Assembly: GCA_004194705.1 (NCBI GenBank)
Contig: SADC01001058.1
Span: 62,001-126,000, forward strand
Reading direction: 5' to 3'
DNA length: 64,000 nt
DNA from: Ditylenchus dipsaci
Taxonomy: Eukaryota > Nematoda > Chromadorea > Rhabditida > Anguinidae
The notes beneath the pieces are model-generated. The model searched no databases. It saw nothing but the letters and a program-made list of their open reading frames with translations, and had not been told where the DNA came from. Positions 29,785 to 40,615 of this stretch are shown in pieces. The position numbers and the translations under genes are program-made. The number at the start of each line of letters is the position of its first letter. The first letter of the stretch is position 1.

Positions 29785-31508
29785 CCCCAAGTGCACCCCC
29801 CCCCCCCTAAGTGCACCCCCTCTAGTGCACCCCCCCAAGTGCACCCCCCCTAAGTGCACCCCCCCCCCCTCCGAAGGGGGTGCATTTAGGGGGGGTGCAC
29901 TTAGGGGGGGGGGGGTGCACTTGGGTCATTTTTTCATACCTATTTTTTTTATTGTTTTTAAGTTATTGTCTTGAATGGAAAGTAATTTTTTTAAACTTTT
30001 TTCGCCAAAATTTGAATTTTCGCCTTGTGGTATCGAAGTAAATGACTGTTTAAGGGTATCATCCACCTTATATTACCCAAACCAGCTTGATGTTATCCAA
30101 CTCACCTGGATTTTACCGAATCATTTGAATGATGCTCACATCATCCAGATGGGGTCTAACCACCTCATGGTTCCTAAACCACGGTCATTTTTAGTTATTT
30201 ATCACACGGATGGTTCTAAAACCGCCCAAAGGCTACAGCAACTACCGACATAACCCAAACCATCTAAATAGTATCGAAACTACATAGATAGTACCTAAAT
30301 CACACGAACTTACCCAAAACGCTTGGTTAGGCCTTAATTGCCAAGATACTTGGGGGAGAGCACCGGGGGAAAACTTCTTAAGCAAACAAATCAAGCAAAC
30401 GAAAAAAGATTCAAAATATGACAACAATTTTTCATTTACTTGACTCCAAATTGAGCGACGTCGAAATGCTTTCAGCCCTTGTGTAACGAACCCACCCAAT
30501 CTGTGTGGCAGGTGCTCCTGTAGTCTAAAATAGTTCACGAATTTAATCGTTTTATTAAATTTTTCAGTTCGCCAACCGTTTCAATGTTGTAGTTCTTGCA
30601 ATTCTTGTAAACAATAGAAAATTCGGGGTATAGACGTTTCTCGAAAATGAAACTTTTTTCATTTTCGAGAAACGTTTCTCGAATTTGAAACTCAAAAGAG
30701 TAAAATATCTCTAGGTGTATACCTTATTTAGACATATCAAGGGTATTTGGCTGAATGTGATGGCCAAAGTCCAGCATATTCCACATTGCGGGGGTTAGGG
30801 GTTAACACATGTATGTACGCTTATCCCTTGCAATGTGGAGTGTGCTGGTCTTTGGCCGCGAAGCGGCCAAATACCCTTGGTATGTCTAAATAAGTATCTT
30901 TACAGGTATACATATATACCCCTAGAGATATTTTACTCTTTTGAGTTTCAAATTCGAGAAACGTTTCTCGAAATGAAAAAAGTTTCATTTTCGAGAAACG
31001 TCTATGCACCGAAAATTCGACGCTAAAAATTACAAAAAAAATTAATAAAATTATACTTTTCGGTTTGAAAAAATACAAAGTTTAAACTATGCTTTTGGAA
31101 TTCACAAGTGGTTTGGATACTATCCAAATGGTTTAGGTACTATCCAAGTCCTTTGGGTATTATCCACATCCTTTGGGCACTATCCAAGTGGTTTGGAAAC
31201 TATCCAGATAGTTTAGGTACTATCCAAGTGGTTTGAATACTATCCAGATGCTTTGAGCACTATCCAAGTGGTTTGGGTAGTTTAAAAAGTTTAAAAAAAT
31301 TACTTTCCATTCAAGACAAAGACATAAAAACAATAAAAAATAGGTATGAAAAAATGACCCAAGTGCACCCCCCCCCCTAAGTGCACCCCCCCCCTAAATG
31401 CACCCCCCCTTCGGAGGGGGGGTGCACTTAGGGGGGGGGGGTGCACTTGGGGGGGGGGGGGGTGCACTAGAGGGGGGTGCACTTAGGGGGGGGGGGTGCA
31501 CTTGGGGG
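29785..31508. repeat. Palindrome with AAGTGCACCCCCC arrays
   Basis: Tandem AAGTGCACCCCCC units at 29785-29930 are mirrored by inverted arrays at 31360-31508. Inside, matching arms continue (TGAATGGAAAGTAATTTTTT and inverse), then a second palindrome at about 30615-31016 with CGAGAAACGTTTCTCGAA and a central GGCCGCGAAGCGGCC hairpin. A 21-nt repeat (ACTATCCAAGTGGTTTGGG) occupies about 31095-31280. Confidence 0.7.
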
Positions 31509-31690
31509 TCTGTCAGCTACCTGGGCACTTATACAAATTAAGTTTTTTATTATTATATTATAACACATAATTCAAAAAACATTTTTGGAGTAAAAAAAGT
31601 GTCCCGCGCGCATTTGAACTTCCCAAATTCCCATTGTCATCAACAAGTATGGTCCTTTAAAGGGATGACGGTATATTCAGAGTCAACTTG

Positions 31691-32284
31691 CCGTATTTTC
31701 TCTAACTACAGGGTTATTCAAGAAATTGTAACACTTTCAAACTGCCATAACTTTTTATCCCGGCACGATTTCGAAATTTTGTAAACGCAGATCGACTCAG
31801 AATTTTATGGCAATTTTTTTGGTATATAATGTCAAAATCACGATTTTCGCTTGGTCCCCCCTGTGGTTTTGGTCTTGGTCTGTGGATGGCCTCTGGATGG
31901 GTAAGACCAAAACCACAGGGGGGACCAAGCGAAAATCGTGATTTTGACATTATATACCAAAAAAATTGCCATGAAATTCTGAGTCGATCTGCGTTTACAA
32001 AATTTCGAAATCGTGCCGGGATAAAAAGTTATGGCAGTTTGAAAGTGTTACAATTTCTTGAATAACCCTGTATAGACCCATCTCTAATTATGCACCCGGG
32101 TCTATAATTTTTCAACCCCCCATCGAGAGGGGTCCATAATTAGTAACGGGGCTATAATTAGAAATGGGTCTATAATTTAAAAAAAGCATGCTAAAAACGC
32201 ATTTTTATCACATTTTCTGAGTGAAATATGGGAAATTAGGTGAAACGGCTTAGGGGGGGGGGTCTATAATTAGAGAAAATACGG
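31691..32284. mobile_element. CCGTATTTTC-family element split by a TA-type MITE
   Basis: The left end CCGTATTTTCTCTAAC and right end TTAGAGAAAATACGG enclose GGTCTATAATT-type arms. Element 31709-32070 interrupts it just after the left tip. Confidence 0.75.
31709..32070. mobile_element. TA-type MITE, CAGGGTTATTCAAG family
   Basis: A 362-bp palindrome flanked by TA (31707-31708, 32071-32072). The arms carry ATGTCAAAATCACGATTTTC and CTTGGTCCCCCCTGTGG. Related, more worn palindromes lie at about 32968-33330, 38971-39325 and 42824-43163, and possibly 61860-62110. Confidence 0.85.
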
Positions 32285-32528
32285 CACTTGATTCCGAAAA
32301 ATCAACTCCAGCGGTTCACTCAATCGAAGGGTCACTAGATCGAGGTTTGACTAGAATTGAAATGACCTTGAGTACCTGGTGGTGATTTTGGTGTAAACAA
32401 ATTTACAACAAAATACAAATAGTTTGGAATCACAGTTAATCGAATCGGTCTTTAGTTGTTGTTTTTAAAATATCCTAAAGCACAAAAATGTTCACAGCTC
32501 TGCAAATTTAATATTCCAATCAGTTCAG

Positions 32529-32652
32529 GTGCACCTCCAAGGTCTTTCACCCTCAACAATCTATCGGGTATCTGTGCGCACCAAGCACCCCAAAGCTGTG
32601 CTAGAGAAGCGTCCAGTGGAACGTTGTGTCGACTTCAAAACCCTGCCTAAAA
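32529..32652 (+). CDS. RIM-binding protein, FN3-2 exon b
   Basis: It encodes VHLQGLSPSTIYRVSVRTKH, then PKAVLEKRPVERCVDFKTLP, the closing strands of FN3-2 as in other RIM-BPs. The acceptor is AGTTCAG and the donor AAA|GTAAGT, near consensus. Phases 0 and 1. Confidence 0.93.
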
Positions 32653-33355
32653 GTAAGTTGAAATTTTTTTTAGTTTTGAACCAGACAAATCCGGTGCCGC
32701 CATATCCAATTGACCTTCACGTATGTGTGTGTGTTTGTGTACATTAATACATTTGGATTGACGTCAAAGGAAGGGGTGTGAGCAAACAAACAATGTTCCT
32801 TAGCCACCGGAAATCTGTCTTTTAGGCTCTTTTTGCCAACACCCTAGGCTTCCTCTGGTTTACATGCTTGGCTTATATCTACTTGTATCTTGGTCAATTA
32901 AAGGTTGGACCCCACAAATTTAGGGCTCGATTCAGGGCCGCGATCTCAAAATTCTGAAAATTTACTGCAGGGTGAGTCAAAAAATTTTAGGGGTTTAAAA
33001 TGGCCGCACTTTTTCATAGAGCGATCTTCGAAATTCTGTTTTTGGCGATCGATTTTTATCGCCGAAAATATTTATTTGGTGTTTAATGTCAAAAACAGAA
33101 TTTTTGCTTGCCAACCCCCCCCCCCCTGTGGTTTGGATTCTGCTATGTGTATGCCTTCTGGATGGGGCATGCCTAAACCACAGGGGGATCAAGCAAAAAT
33201 TGTGCTTTTGACACCACACAAAAAAATTGTCGGCGAGAAACATCGATTAGGGGAATCGGAATTTCAAAAATCGCTTTATAAAAAATTTACGATCATTTTA
33301 AAAAGCTAAAATTTCTGGACACACCCTGTATGACAGCAGCCCAAGTGCTCGCCCC

Positions 33356-33989
33356 GGTAAAATATCGATTACCGACGGTCAATGAATTTTTTTTTGAAAT
33401 TTTTGATCAAAATCGTCAATTTTCAGGCCAAAAGTTTCTGGAAAGTCGACCCTAATACCAAATCTCATCTTGAATCCGAATCCGTTGAGATCAGATAGAA
33501 ATTATATTTATGGGCTGATATATAGCTATTTTGAGTAGATAGACCAGGAATTTGGCACCATTTACATATTTTAGTAGATACCGTATTTTCTGTAGTAAGT
33601 CCCCCGGGGGAGTTATTTTTCAACCCTTAAAAAATCGGAAAAAAAATATTTCGATTTTGAGATTTTCGGATGCCCGACCGAAATCTAAAAAGTGGAATCA
33701 ACTAAGATCGTGGTGATTAAGAAAACGCAAAAAACAGATTTACAAAATTTTTCCTTAGACTGAGATATGGGGTCGAAATAGGGGGAGTTATTAGAGAGGG
33801 GGGACTTAATAGAGAAATACGGTATCTCAGTCTATAAAAATATTTCGATCTGATCTCAACGGATTCGGATTCAAGATGAGATTTTAGTATTAGGGTCGAC
33901 TTTCCAGAAATTTTTGTCCTGAAAATTGACGATTTTGATCAAAAATTTTAAAAAAAAATTCATTGACCATCGGTAATCGATAGCCGTCC
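33356..33989. mobile_element. Palindromic element with unlike tips, copy 2
   Basis: Same family as 24376-24768 but opposite orientation: the GGTAAAATATCG tip is on the left and GGACGGCTATCG on the right. Perfect 8-bp TSD CTCGCCCC at 33348-33355 and 33990-33997. It hosts the MITE 33581-33822. Confidence 0.9.
33581..33822. mobile_element. TA-type MITE, CCGTATTTTC family, with empty site
   Basis: Runs from CCGTATTTTCTGTAGTAAG to ATACGG with TA on both sides. The host copy at 24376-24768 reads straight across the site (GAGATATCTACT), proving that TA is duplicated and fixing the boundaries. Confidence 0.95.
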
Positions 33990-34423
33990 CTCGCCCCTCC
34001 AAAAAGTATTTTTCTCTAACTTTTCAAAATTTTCACCTACTTCATTAGCATCTTTTGCACCGACAATACAAGAAGGGTAATTGGCCGCGTAGCGGCCAAT
34101 TACCAGCACACTCTACAGCGCAATGGATTGGTGTGAAAAAAATCTAGGGAACCGAAAAAAGTATGTTTAGAGAAAAATACTCTTTGGAGGGGCGGGCACT
34201 TGGGCTTTTACGACCCTGTATTTCGGAAAGGTACATTTTGACTACTTTTAAAAAGAAAATCCATTTATCCAGTGATTATTGCTTTTTTGAAGCGAAAAAA
34301 CAATTTGTTGAAAAACTTTCAAAAATAAAAGATATTTGGGGTACCGAAAACGTTAAATTTTTTCTGAAAAATACAGATCGAGCCCTACAGTCAAAGCCCT
34401 CATATACGCACAGAATGCTTTAA

Positions 34424-34656
34424 AGGGGCATACCCACGCTAATAAGAGGTGGTGCCCGGGAATTCAAAAAATTTTCCCAATCATTGAATATCTGTACGGA
34501 TTTTTCATCTTGATTTCTAATAAAACAAGGCCTAAAATTTAATTTTAGGCGAAGTTTTGTTAGAAACCAAGTCGAAAACTCCGTACAGAAGTTGAATGAT
34601 TAGGAAAAATTTTTGAATTCCCGGGCATCACCTCTTATTAGCGTGGGTATGCCCCT
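34424..34656. mobile_element. TTAA-type MITE, AGGGGCATACCC ends
   Basis: A 233-bp palindrome between TTAA at 34420-34423 and 34657-34660. The arms read AGGGGCATACCCACGCTAAT, then AAGAGG and a GCCCGGGAATTC block. A truncated relative begins at 62790. Confidence 0.9.
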
Positions 34657-34868
34657 TTAAAAAAGGAAGAAATTATTTGCGTAGCTAGCCCACTTCCCGA
34701 TTCAGCACAGAAAAACTTGATAAGCTTTGCAATGTCTCCAACTTTTTGCCTTCTTTCCTCGAATTGACGAAAATTGACAAAAAGTGTGAAAAAACCGTTT
34801 TTGTTTTTTACTGCTATTAAAAAATACATTTTTTCAAAGCAACCGAGAATTTTTTATCCCAGAATTAA

Positions 34869-35510
34869 CCCTGACATTTTGGTGGGGTCAATATGACCCA
34901 GGGCACTTTTAAAACGGCTGTAATTTTTTTTAGACATTATTAAGAGCTGATTTTTTGTGACTTTGTTCGTCTCATTGTTAGCTACATTTTGACTACATTG
35001 CTATTATTTTTGTAGGTGTATAAAAAAAGCAGCACCTTATACGGATGGGGTAAATATGACCCCAAGGCCTCCGAAAGCTGTTAATAGGCATCATGTGAGC
35101 CATTTTGACAACAGCTTAGTGTTATCCTGTAGCGCAGCTCAAAAGCTACAAAACCCTTTTTACAGAAACTCTTTGAAAAATTCGAGTCTTGAGACATGGC
35201 TTTTTGAAAAAGATCGATTTCTTTAAAAAAAAAAGGACCAAAATCTGAAAAAAGTTGGAGAAACTTGGATTTCGGTCATTTTTCAAATCTTTTAAATCTT
35301 ATATCTTTTTCAAAAAACCATGTCTCAAGACTCAAATTTTTCAAAGAGTTTCTGTAAAAAGGGTCTTGTAGCTTTTGAGCTGCGCTACAAGATAGCACTA
35401 AGCTGTTGTTAAAATAGCTCACGTGATGCCTATTAACAGCTTTCGAAGGCCTTGGGGTCATATTTACCCCATCCGTAAACAGTGCTAGTTTTTTTCCCGT
35501 AATGTCAGGG
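34869..35510. mobile_element. piggyBac-like MITE, TTAA-CCCTGACATT ends
   Basis: The ends CCCTGACATTTTGG and CCCTGACATTACGG lie directly inside TTAA duplicates (34865-34868, 35511-35514). CCCT next to TTAA is the classic piggyBac terminus, unlike the AGG-starting TTAA families here. Long inner arms (about 35060-35460) form a near-perfect hairpin. No ORF. Confidence 0.85.
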
Positions 35511-35514
35511 TTAA

Positions 35515-36465
35515 CTTTTTAGGCTGAATAAAGAAACGCCCCCCAGAAATTTGCATAGCTCCCCAAGCTGGATTTTTATGGCATTTTTCTTAAAATATTT
35601 TTTATTTGCCTTTTTTTAAATAATTTCGTGGCCTTAAAATATTTCAAGGTAATTTTTAGAATGATTGTCGACCCGCGCAAAAAACCGTTGCTAGTTGACC
35701 TAGTCCTATCCTCCATGCCGTACTGGTAGTTCTCTTGTATTGTCCATTTCCTACAGTTAACTTAAAAAAACAAAAGGTTTCTCTCAGTAAGAGCAGTAGC
35801 AGCACTCATAGCACCAAATGGCCTGTTTAATTCGTTTAACTTGCCCTCCACCTAATTTCTTCTGTCCGCCAACAACTCTGCAACAACAAAAAACCTGGTC
35901 AGTGAGCCGTAGGCTAACCTGAATGCGGCAACTACCATGAAGCACTTAGACCATAGGGGGGCAATAGCCCCTCTAAAATGGTGGCAAAGAAGAAAAGATT
36001 GGCTTCTTCTCGCTCTAGTAGCAGCATTAACACCCACCACCCTATATATTGGGGGTGTGCCTCTAATTCCGGGAAGCCATGCCTCCTCTATTTCATTATG
36101 CAAGTTGTGGTTGAAAAGGAGGACTGACAGCTTCCCCTCCTTGGCTTCCATCAATAATTATCCACGACTTTTCGCCTTACCACGCTCTCCACACTCATTT
36201 TCGCCCCAATTGTTGTTGTTGGCTGGCTATGGGGTAATGTGCCTTAAACTTGTCTTTCTGCTGCTGCCATTTTGGTAGATTGGCTAAAAGAGAACAATAT
36301 GTTTTTATGTGCTTCTTGTTCCGTCTTCTTGTCCAATCTTCTAATCCCAAATGTTATTCTACTTCTTCTTCTACTCATTCCGCCTATTTTTGGCTAATGT
36401 TTTTTGAAGAATGTGGTTGAAAATAGCTGTTTACCACAATCTTTACTTACTTAATTTTTTACTTG
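35515..36465. other. RIM-BP intron, nothing recognised
   Basis: Mixed-composition sequence without termini, conserved coding pattern or tandem repeats that I can support. Confidence 0.3.
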
Positions 36466-36955
36466 CGAAAAATGTGCATGTTACGAGAGGGAATCGAACC
36501 CAGCTGAATTTTTTGTACAGTTGTGTCAGGAAGTGATCCTCTCAAGTTCGACCCTCAGCTGGGCCCGACCATTTTTTACTCATTCTTCAAAATTTTACCA
36601 TATATTATTCGCCAGTCTAGACCGAATTCTCACTTAATTTTCTACCTGCAAAAAATGTGCATGTTTCAAGCGGGAATCGAACCCAGATGAATTTTTGTAC
36701 AGTTGTGTCAGAAAGTGATCCTCTCAAGTTTGACCCATAGCTGGGCACAACCATTTTTTTACCAATTTAAAAAAATCCGGTGTATTATTGGCCAGTCTTA
36801 TTCGAAAAGTCTTAAAGATTTTTACTAAATTATTTATTTGCCATGAATGTGCATGTTACGAGAAGGAATCGAACCAAGCTGATTTTTCGTACAGTTGAGT
36901 CCGGAATCGGCCCTCTCAAGTTTGACGCTCAGTAAAGGCTGACTTTTTCATACCG
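36466..36955. repeat. Three tandem units of about 190 bp with a tRNA-like 3' end
   Basis: Units start near 36470, 36652 and 36852 with AATGTGCATG, then (minus strand) a GGTTCGATTCC-type T arm, then GTACAGTTGTGTC and CTCTCAAGTTTGAC. Each ends with a CCAGTCT-like stretch. The T-arm/B-box motif suggests a tRNA-derived repeat. Confidence 0.55.
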
Positions 36956-37628
36956 GTTTTTAAATTTTTAACCCAGCATTTTACCAGACCATTCTCGAAA
37001 ATCTTAAGGATCTTGATTTGACCAGTCGTATTTAGTGTTTTATAACCTGGTTCCGGCTCTTAGTTGGTTCTGAGATTTCATTTGCCTTTTTATACCACTT
37101 CTTTGAGCGATAATCAAATTTTGATAATTACGTTTTTCAGAAGAAAAGAGGCATCCCTATCCAGTTGAAAAAATGGCTGTTTTTAAATGTGTTTTAAGTG
37201 CAAAAGTGACCAAGAAAACCTCGGAGCCAAGTTTTTTTTTTTCAAATTTCGGAATTTGAATCAAACAAAATGTGCTTTTCAGAATTTTGATTATCGCGCA
37301 AAAAATTAGTACAAAAAGATCAAAGAAATTTTAGAAAAAATTCGGAGCCGGATTATGCAGCAATGATACCTAAAAATGACCAAAGTTTCGCCAATTTGAC
37401 CTGACTTCATCCTTTGTTCAAAAAAAGAGTGACAATAAGGACCACAGTTCTTTTTTCAAAAAAAAACATGACGTCGGGTCTTATTAACTCTGGCACTTCC
37501 TAAAAAATGACTTTTAAGATCAAAATATTTTTGATTTTTAGGACTAGAAGGACTGTCCGATTGCGGCAAAAGACTTCAAAACCTGGGATAAAAAAGTGCT
37601 GGACCCACTTGGGGTTCGAACTTGAAAG

Positions 37629-38430
37629 CGTTAACACGCATTTGAGCCCTTTGGATTTGAGCCCCCGCATTTGAGCCCCCGCATTTGAGCCCCCGCATTT
37701 GAGCCCCGCATTTGAGCTCCCGCATTTGAGCCGCGCATTTGAGCCCCGCATTTGAGCCCCATAGCAAAAGCCGACATTTGAATCGGGACACGGACATTTC
37801 ACCGCCGGGTCATTTCACCGCCTGTATCTGTTCATTTTTTTAAGTCCGATTTTGTATTTATTCATTTTTCTGTGTTTTTTCTTTGAAAATCGATATTTAC
37901 TTTAAATATAAAAATTTAGCAATCTGATGGATGCTAATATAGAGCTCGTATATAATGAGTTAGCCCTTATCCCGGACCATGTGCCCCCAAAGGGTCAGCC
38001 CTTTTCCCGGACCATGTACCCACATAGGGGCTTCCTATTGAATTAGGTTGCCTGCCGAAGGCAGGCAGGTAGAAGGAGAAGAATCTGAGGAGAATGAAAA
38101 TGACACTTACTGAATTTGTTGTTTGTTCTAGTGTTTCATTTAAATTGTTTAATGTTATCAATAAGTTGCTTACATATGTACCACTAGATTTGTTCTGTCG
38201 TTCTGTTAAAAATCAAATCTTGAAAAAAGCGTGAAACTCTAGGGACTTTTAATGACCTCGATCAGAACCTGAAGTGCGAGCGACTAATAAGCCCACACAA
38301 AAAATTGAATGGGGCTCAAATGCGGGGCTCAAATGCGGGGCTCAAATGCGGGGGCTCAAATACGGGGGGCTCAAATGCGGGAGCTCAAATGCGGGGGCTC
38401 AAATCCAAAGGGCTCAAATGCGTAGTAACC
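37629..38430. mobile_element. Foldback-like element, family GCATTTGAGCCCC
   Basis: Tips CGTTAACACGCATTTGAGCC and GGTTACTACGCATTTGAGCC, followed by about eight tandem GCATTTGAGCCCC units on the left and a matching inverted array on the right. Perfect 8-bp TSD CTTGAAAG at 37621-37628 and 38431-38438. Unlike its relatives, the centre (about 37770-38300) is unique and not palindromic. A strong donor-like CA|GTAAGT lies on the minus strand near 38110. Confidence 0.85.
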
Positions 38431-38625
38431 CTTGAAAGGGCCGGACACCAATTCTTTTTCCGGAAATCATTTATCTCGATTTCGGTTTCATCTCCTGGGA
38501 TTTTTTCTGTCAAAAATAAAAAATACCAACTCAAAAAATGTTGGTGCTCGGAAAAAGTCATTGACAAAAATTTTCAAATTTTCTTGTAAAAGACCATATA
38601 AGTGTAAAAAATGTTTTTTTTACAG

Positions 38626-38750
38626 TTGGACTGCCAGATCCACCCCAGAATGTACAAGTGGAAGTTGGGCCTCAACCAGGAACTTTATTAATCTCCTGGA
38701 AGCCGGTAACCAACCAGCCAAGGCCGCCATCGCGTGCTGCTATTCATTCA
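38626..38750 (+). CDS. RIM-binding protein, FN3-3 exon a
   Basis: It encodes GLPDPPQNVQVEVGPQPGTL, then LISWKPV, the opening strands of FN3-3 with its core Trp. The acceptor is TTTTTACAG and the donor TCA|GTAGGG, beginning a 53-nt intron. Confidence 0.92.
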
Positions 38751-38803
38751 GTAGGGCTTTCTTGTGCTGCCAATTAAATGCCAACTTTTTGGATTTCTTT
38801 CAG

Positions 38804-38855
38804 TATTTAATATTTGCTGACGGAAAGAATATTGCTCAGTGTCCTTCAGCTACAG
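38804..38855 (+). CDS. RIM-binding protein, FN3-3 exon b
   Basis: A 52-nt exon encoding YLIFADGKNIAQCPSATG, matching the Y-x-x-F-A-D-G-K strand of RIM-BP FN3-3. Phases 0 and 1. The intron that follows is about 10.2 kb. Confidence 0.92.
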
Positions 38856-39504
38856 GTTGACATTTATGTATTTTAAAGTGTTTTGAAAAACTGGGATAAT
38901 AATTATTTGAGTTTGCTGTGTATTTTTGAACATTCTTGGTATTTTATTTTTGGCCTAATTTGAAATTGCAGGGTGTTTGAAGAAATTTTAGGGGTTTAAA
39001 TGGCCGTAAATTTTTTCATAGAGCAATTTTCAAAATTCTGTATTTGACAATCGATTTTTCTCGCCGACGTTTTTTTGTGTTTCTAATGTCGGAAACACGA
39101 TTTTTACTTGGTACTCTCCCTGTGGTTTTGGTCCTGGTTTCTGAATGGGTAAGGCCCAAATCACAGGGGGACCAAGCAAAAATCGTTTTTTCCACATTAT
39201 ACACTAAAAAATATTGTTGGCAAGAAATATCGGTTGTTAAAAACAGAATTTTGAAAATCGCTCTATGAAACAAGTTACGGCTATTTTGAAACCCTAAATA
39301 TTTTTGGACACACGTTGCATATTCCACAGTCCTATCAAGTTTTTCAGACTTGATAATCACAGCAGCCTTGCTTTGATTTCATTTATTTTATCTTTTGACT
39401 AGCTTATATCTCTGAAGCTTCGCTTTCTTACAAGGTATAAAATAAAATGATGTAGTTTTCTATCTATGAATTCTTCCAAGAGATTATTTTCCAACCGTGA
39501 AGAG
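38856..39504. repeat. Intron with a worn CAGGGTGTTTG palindrome
   Basis: GCAGGGTGTTTGAAGAAATT near 38971 and GGACACACGTTGC near 39308 bound a palindrome of the CAGGGTTATTCAAG type, with CTTGGTACTCTCCCTGTGG in the arms. TSD not clear. Confidence 0.5.
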
Positions 39505-40615
39505 CGCCAAGTAACCTCACCCGCCCCCATCCCCCAAAGAGTATCTTTCTCTAAGCGTACTATTTTGGGTTCCCTTGATTTTTCAAAGTTTTTTTTGCAA
39601 TGTGTAGCGCGCTAACTTAGGCTTGGGTTTAGGCGAAAATGAAAAAAGGGCTAGACTTTACTTGGCCCCCCCCACGGCTGACCCACTTTCGAGGTGAATT
39701 TTTGAAAACCGATTGCATATTCGTGTTTCTCGACCCGGATTTTTACGGGAAATGATCATCAGATTCTGTGAAAGTGAAAAAAATTTTTTGGGATTTGCCT
39801 TGGTCCCCCAAGGTAAAATTTTAGAAAAATTTGAAAAAAAAAATATTTTTTAAATTGGCGCCTTTTGAATTTTAAAGGGATTAAGGGCTGTATTGGGAGG
39901 GGAAGGGAATAAAAGGGGCCACTAATCACACAAGGCCCCTAACAAGAAGATGTTGAACATAGTTTTGAATACTGGGCCTACCGCATAAATAAACTCTGGT
40001 ATGCATGCTTTTTCATGCATCCAGAGTCACTTTCGAGTGATTTGTGTCTAAGGTATGTGGGTGTGCGCATCTCAACTCCAAGCCCCCTGCGCCCCGAAGG
40101 GGGCGCAGGGGGCTTGAGAGTTAGAGATGCGCGCACTCACTTACCTTAGATATAATTCCGAGAAGTACTCTTGATCAAAAAATGCGTATAGAGTCTCTTT
40201 TTGCCACAGCCCAGTTGAAAAACATGGTGAGGCAGTCGAAGAATACATATATTTACTTTTCTATTGTTCTGCCATAAAAGTGGCCTCTTTTATTCCCTTT
40301 CCCTCCCAATACAGCCCTTAATCCCTTTAAAATTCAAAAGGCGCCAATTTAAAAAATATTTTTTTTTCAAATTTTTCTAAAATTTTACCTTGGGGGACCA
40401 AGGCAAATCCCAAAAATTTTTTTTTCACTTTCACAGAATCTGATGATCATTTCCCGTAAAAATCCGGGTCGAGAAACACGAATATGCAATCGGTTTTCAA
40501 AAATTCACCTCGAAAGTGGGTCAGCCGTGGGGGGGGGGGCCAAGTAAAGTGTTACCGAAAAAAGTTAGCTTAGAAAAAAATACTCTTTCGGAAGAGGGAG
40601 GGTTACTTGGGAGGT
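39505..40615. repeat. Nested long palindromes (CCAAGTAACC outer, CTTTACTTGGCCCCCC inner)
   Basis: The outer arms (39507-39560, 40565-40612) resemble the AGCCCAAGTGCCCGCCCC family. The inner arms (39655-40035, 40125-40555) are almost perfect inverted repeats, centred on GCCCCCTGCGCCCCGAAGGG. The CCTTGGGGGACCAAGG block links it to the 700-bp family. Confidence 0.65.

Larger units (their letters stand above)
29402..31656. mobile_element. TTAA-type element with large nested cargo
   Basis: AGGACCATACTTGTTGATGA and its inverse lie between TTAA at 29398-29401 and 31657-31660. Both ends then read GCGCGCGGGACACTTTTTTT. Inside are a pogo-like MITE (29488), a tRNA-like sequence (29707) and a C-rich palindrome (29785-31508). 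The left insertion point is within a pogo-like GGGAACGAACTT arm. Confidence 0.8.
33338..34206. mobile_element. Palindrome with AGCCCAAGTGC ends, hosting two nested elements
   Basis: AGCCCAAGTGCTCGCCCC at the left and the inverse of AGCCCAAGTGCCCGCCCCTC at the right. TCTCTAAACATAC and a GGCCGCGTAGCGGCC hairpin lie inside. Element 33356-33989 is inserted after its 18th base. A related copy is at 49603-50362. Confidence 0.65.

Noticed and set aside
37650..38420. CRISPR-like array of GCATTTGAGCCCC repeats
   Set aside because: Units are about 13 bases with almost no spacers, inverted at two ends, flanked by an 8-bp TSD, in an animal genome. It is a TIR, not CRISPR.
37500..38589. Asn/Gly/Cys-rich repetitive proteins over the GGGGCTCAAATGC arrays
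   Set aside because: The same minisatellite is read in both directions; no gene structure.
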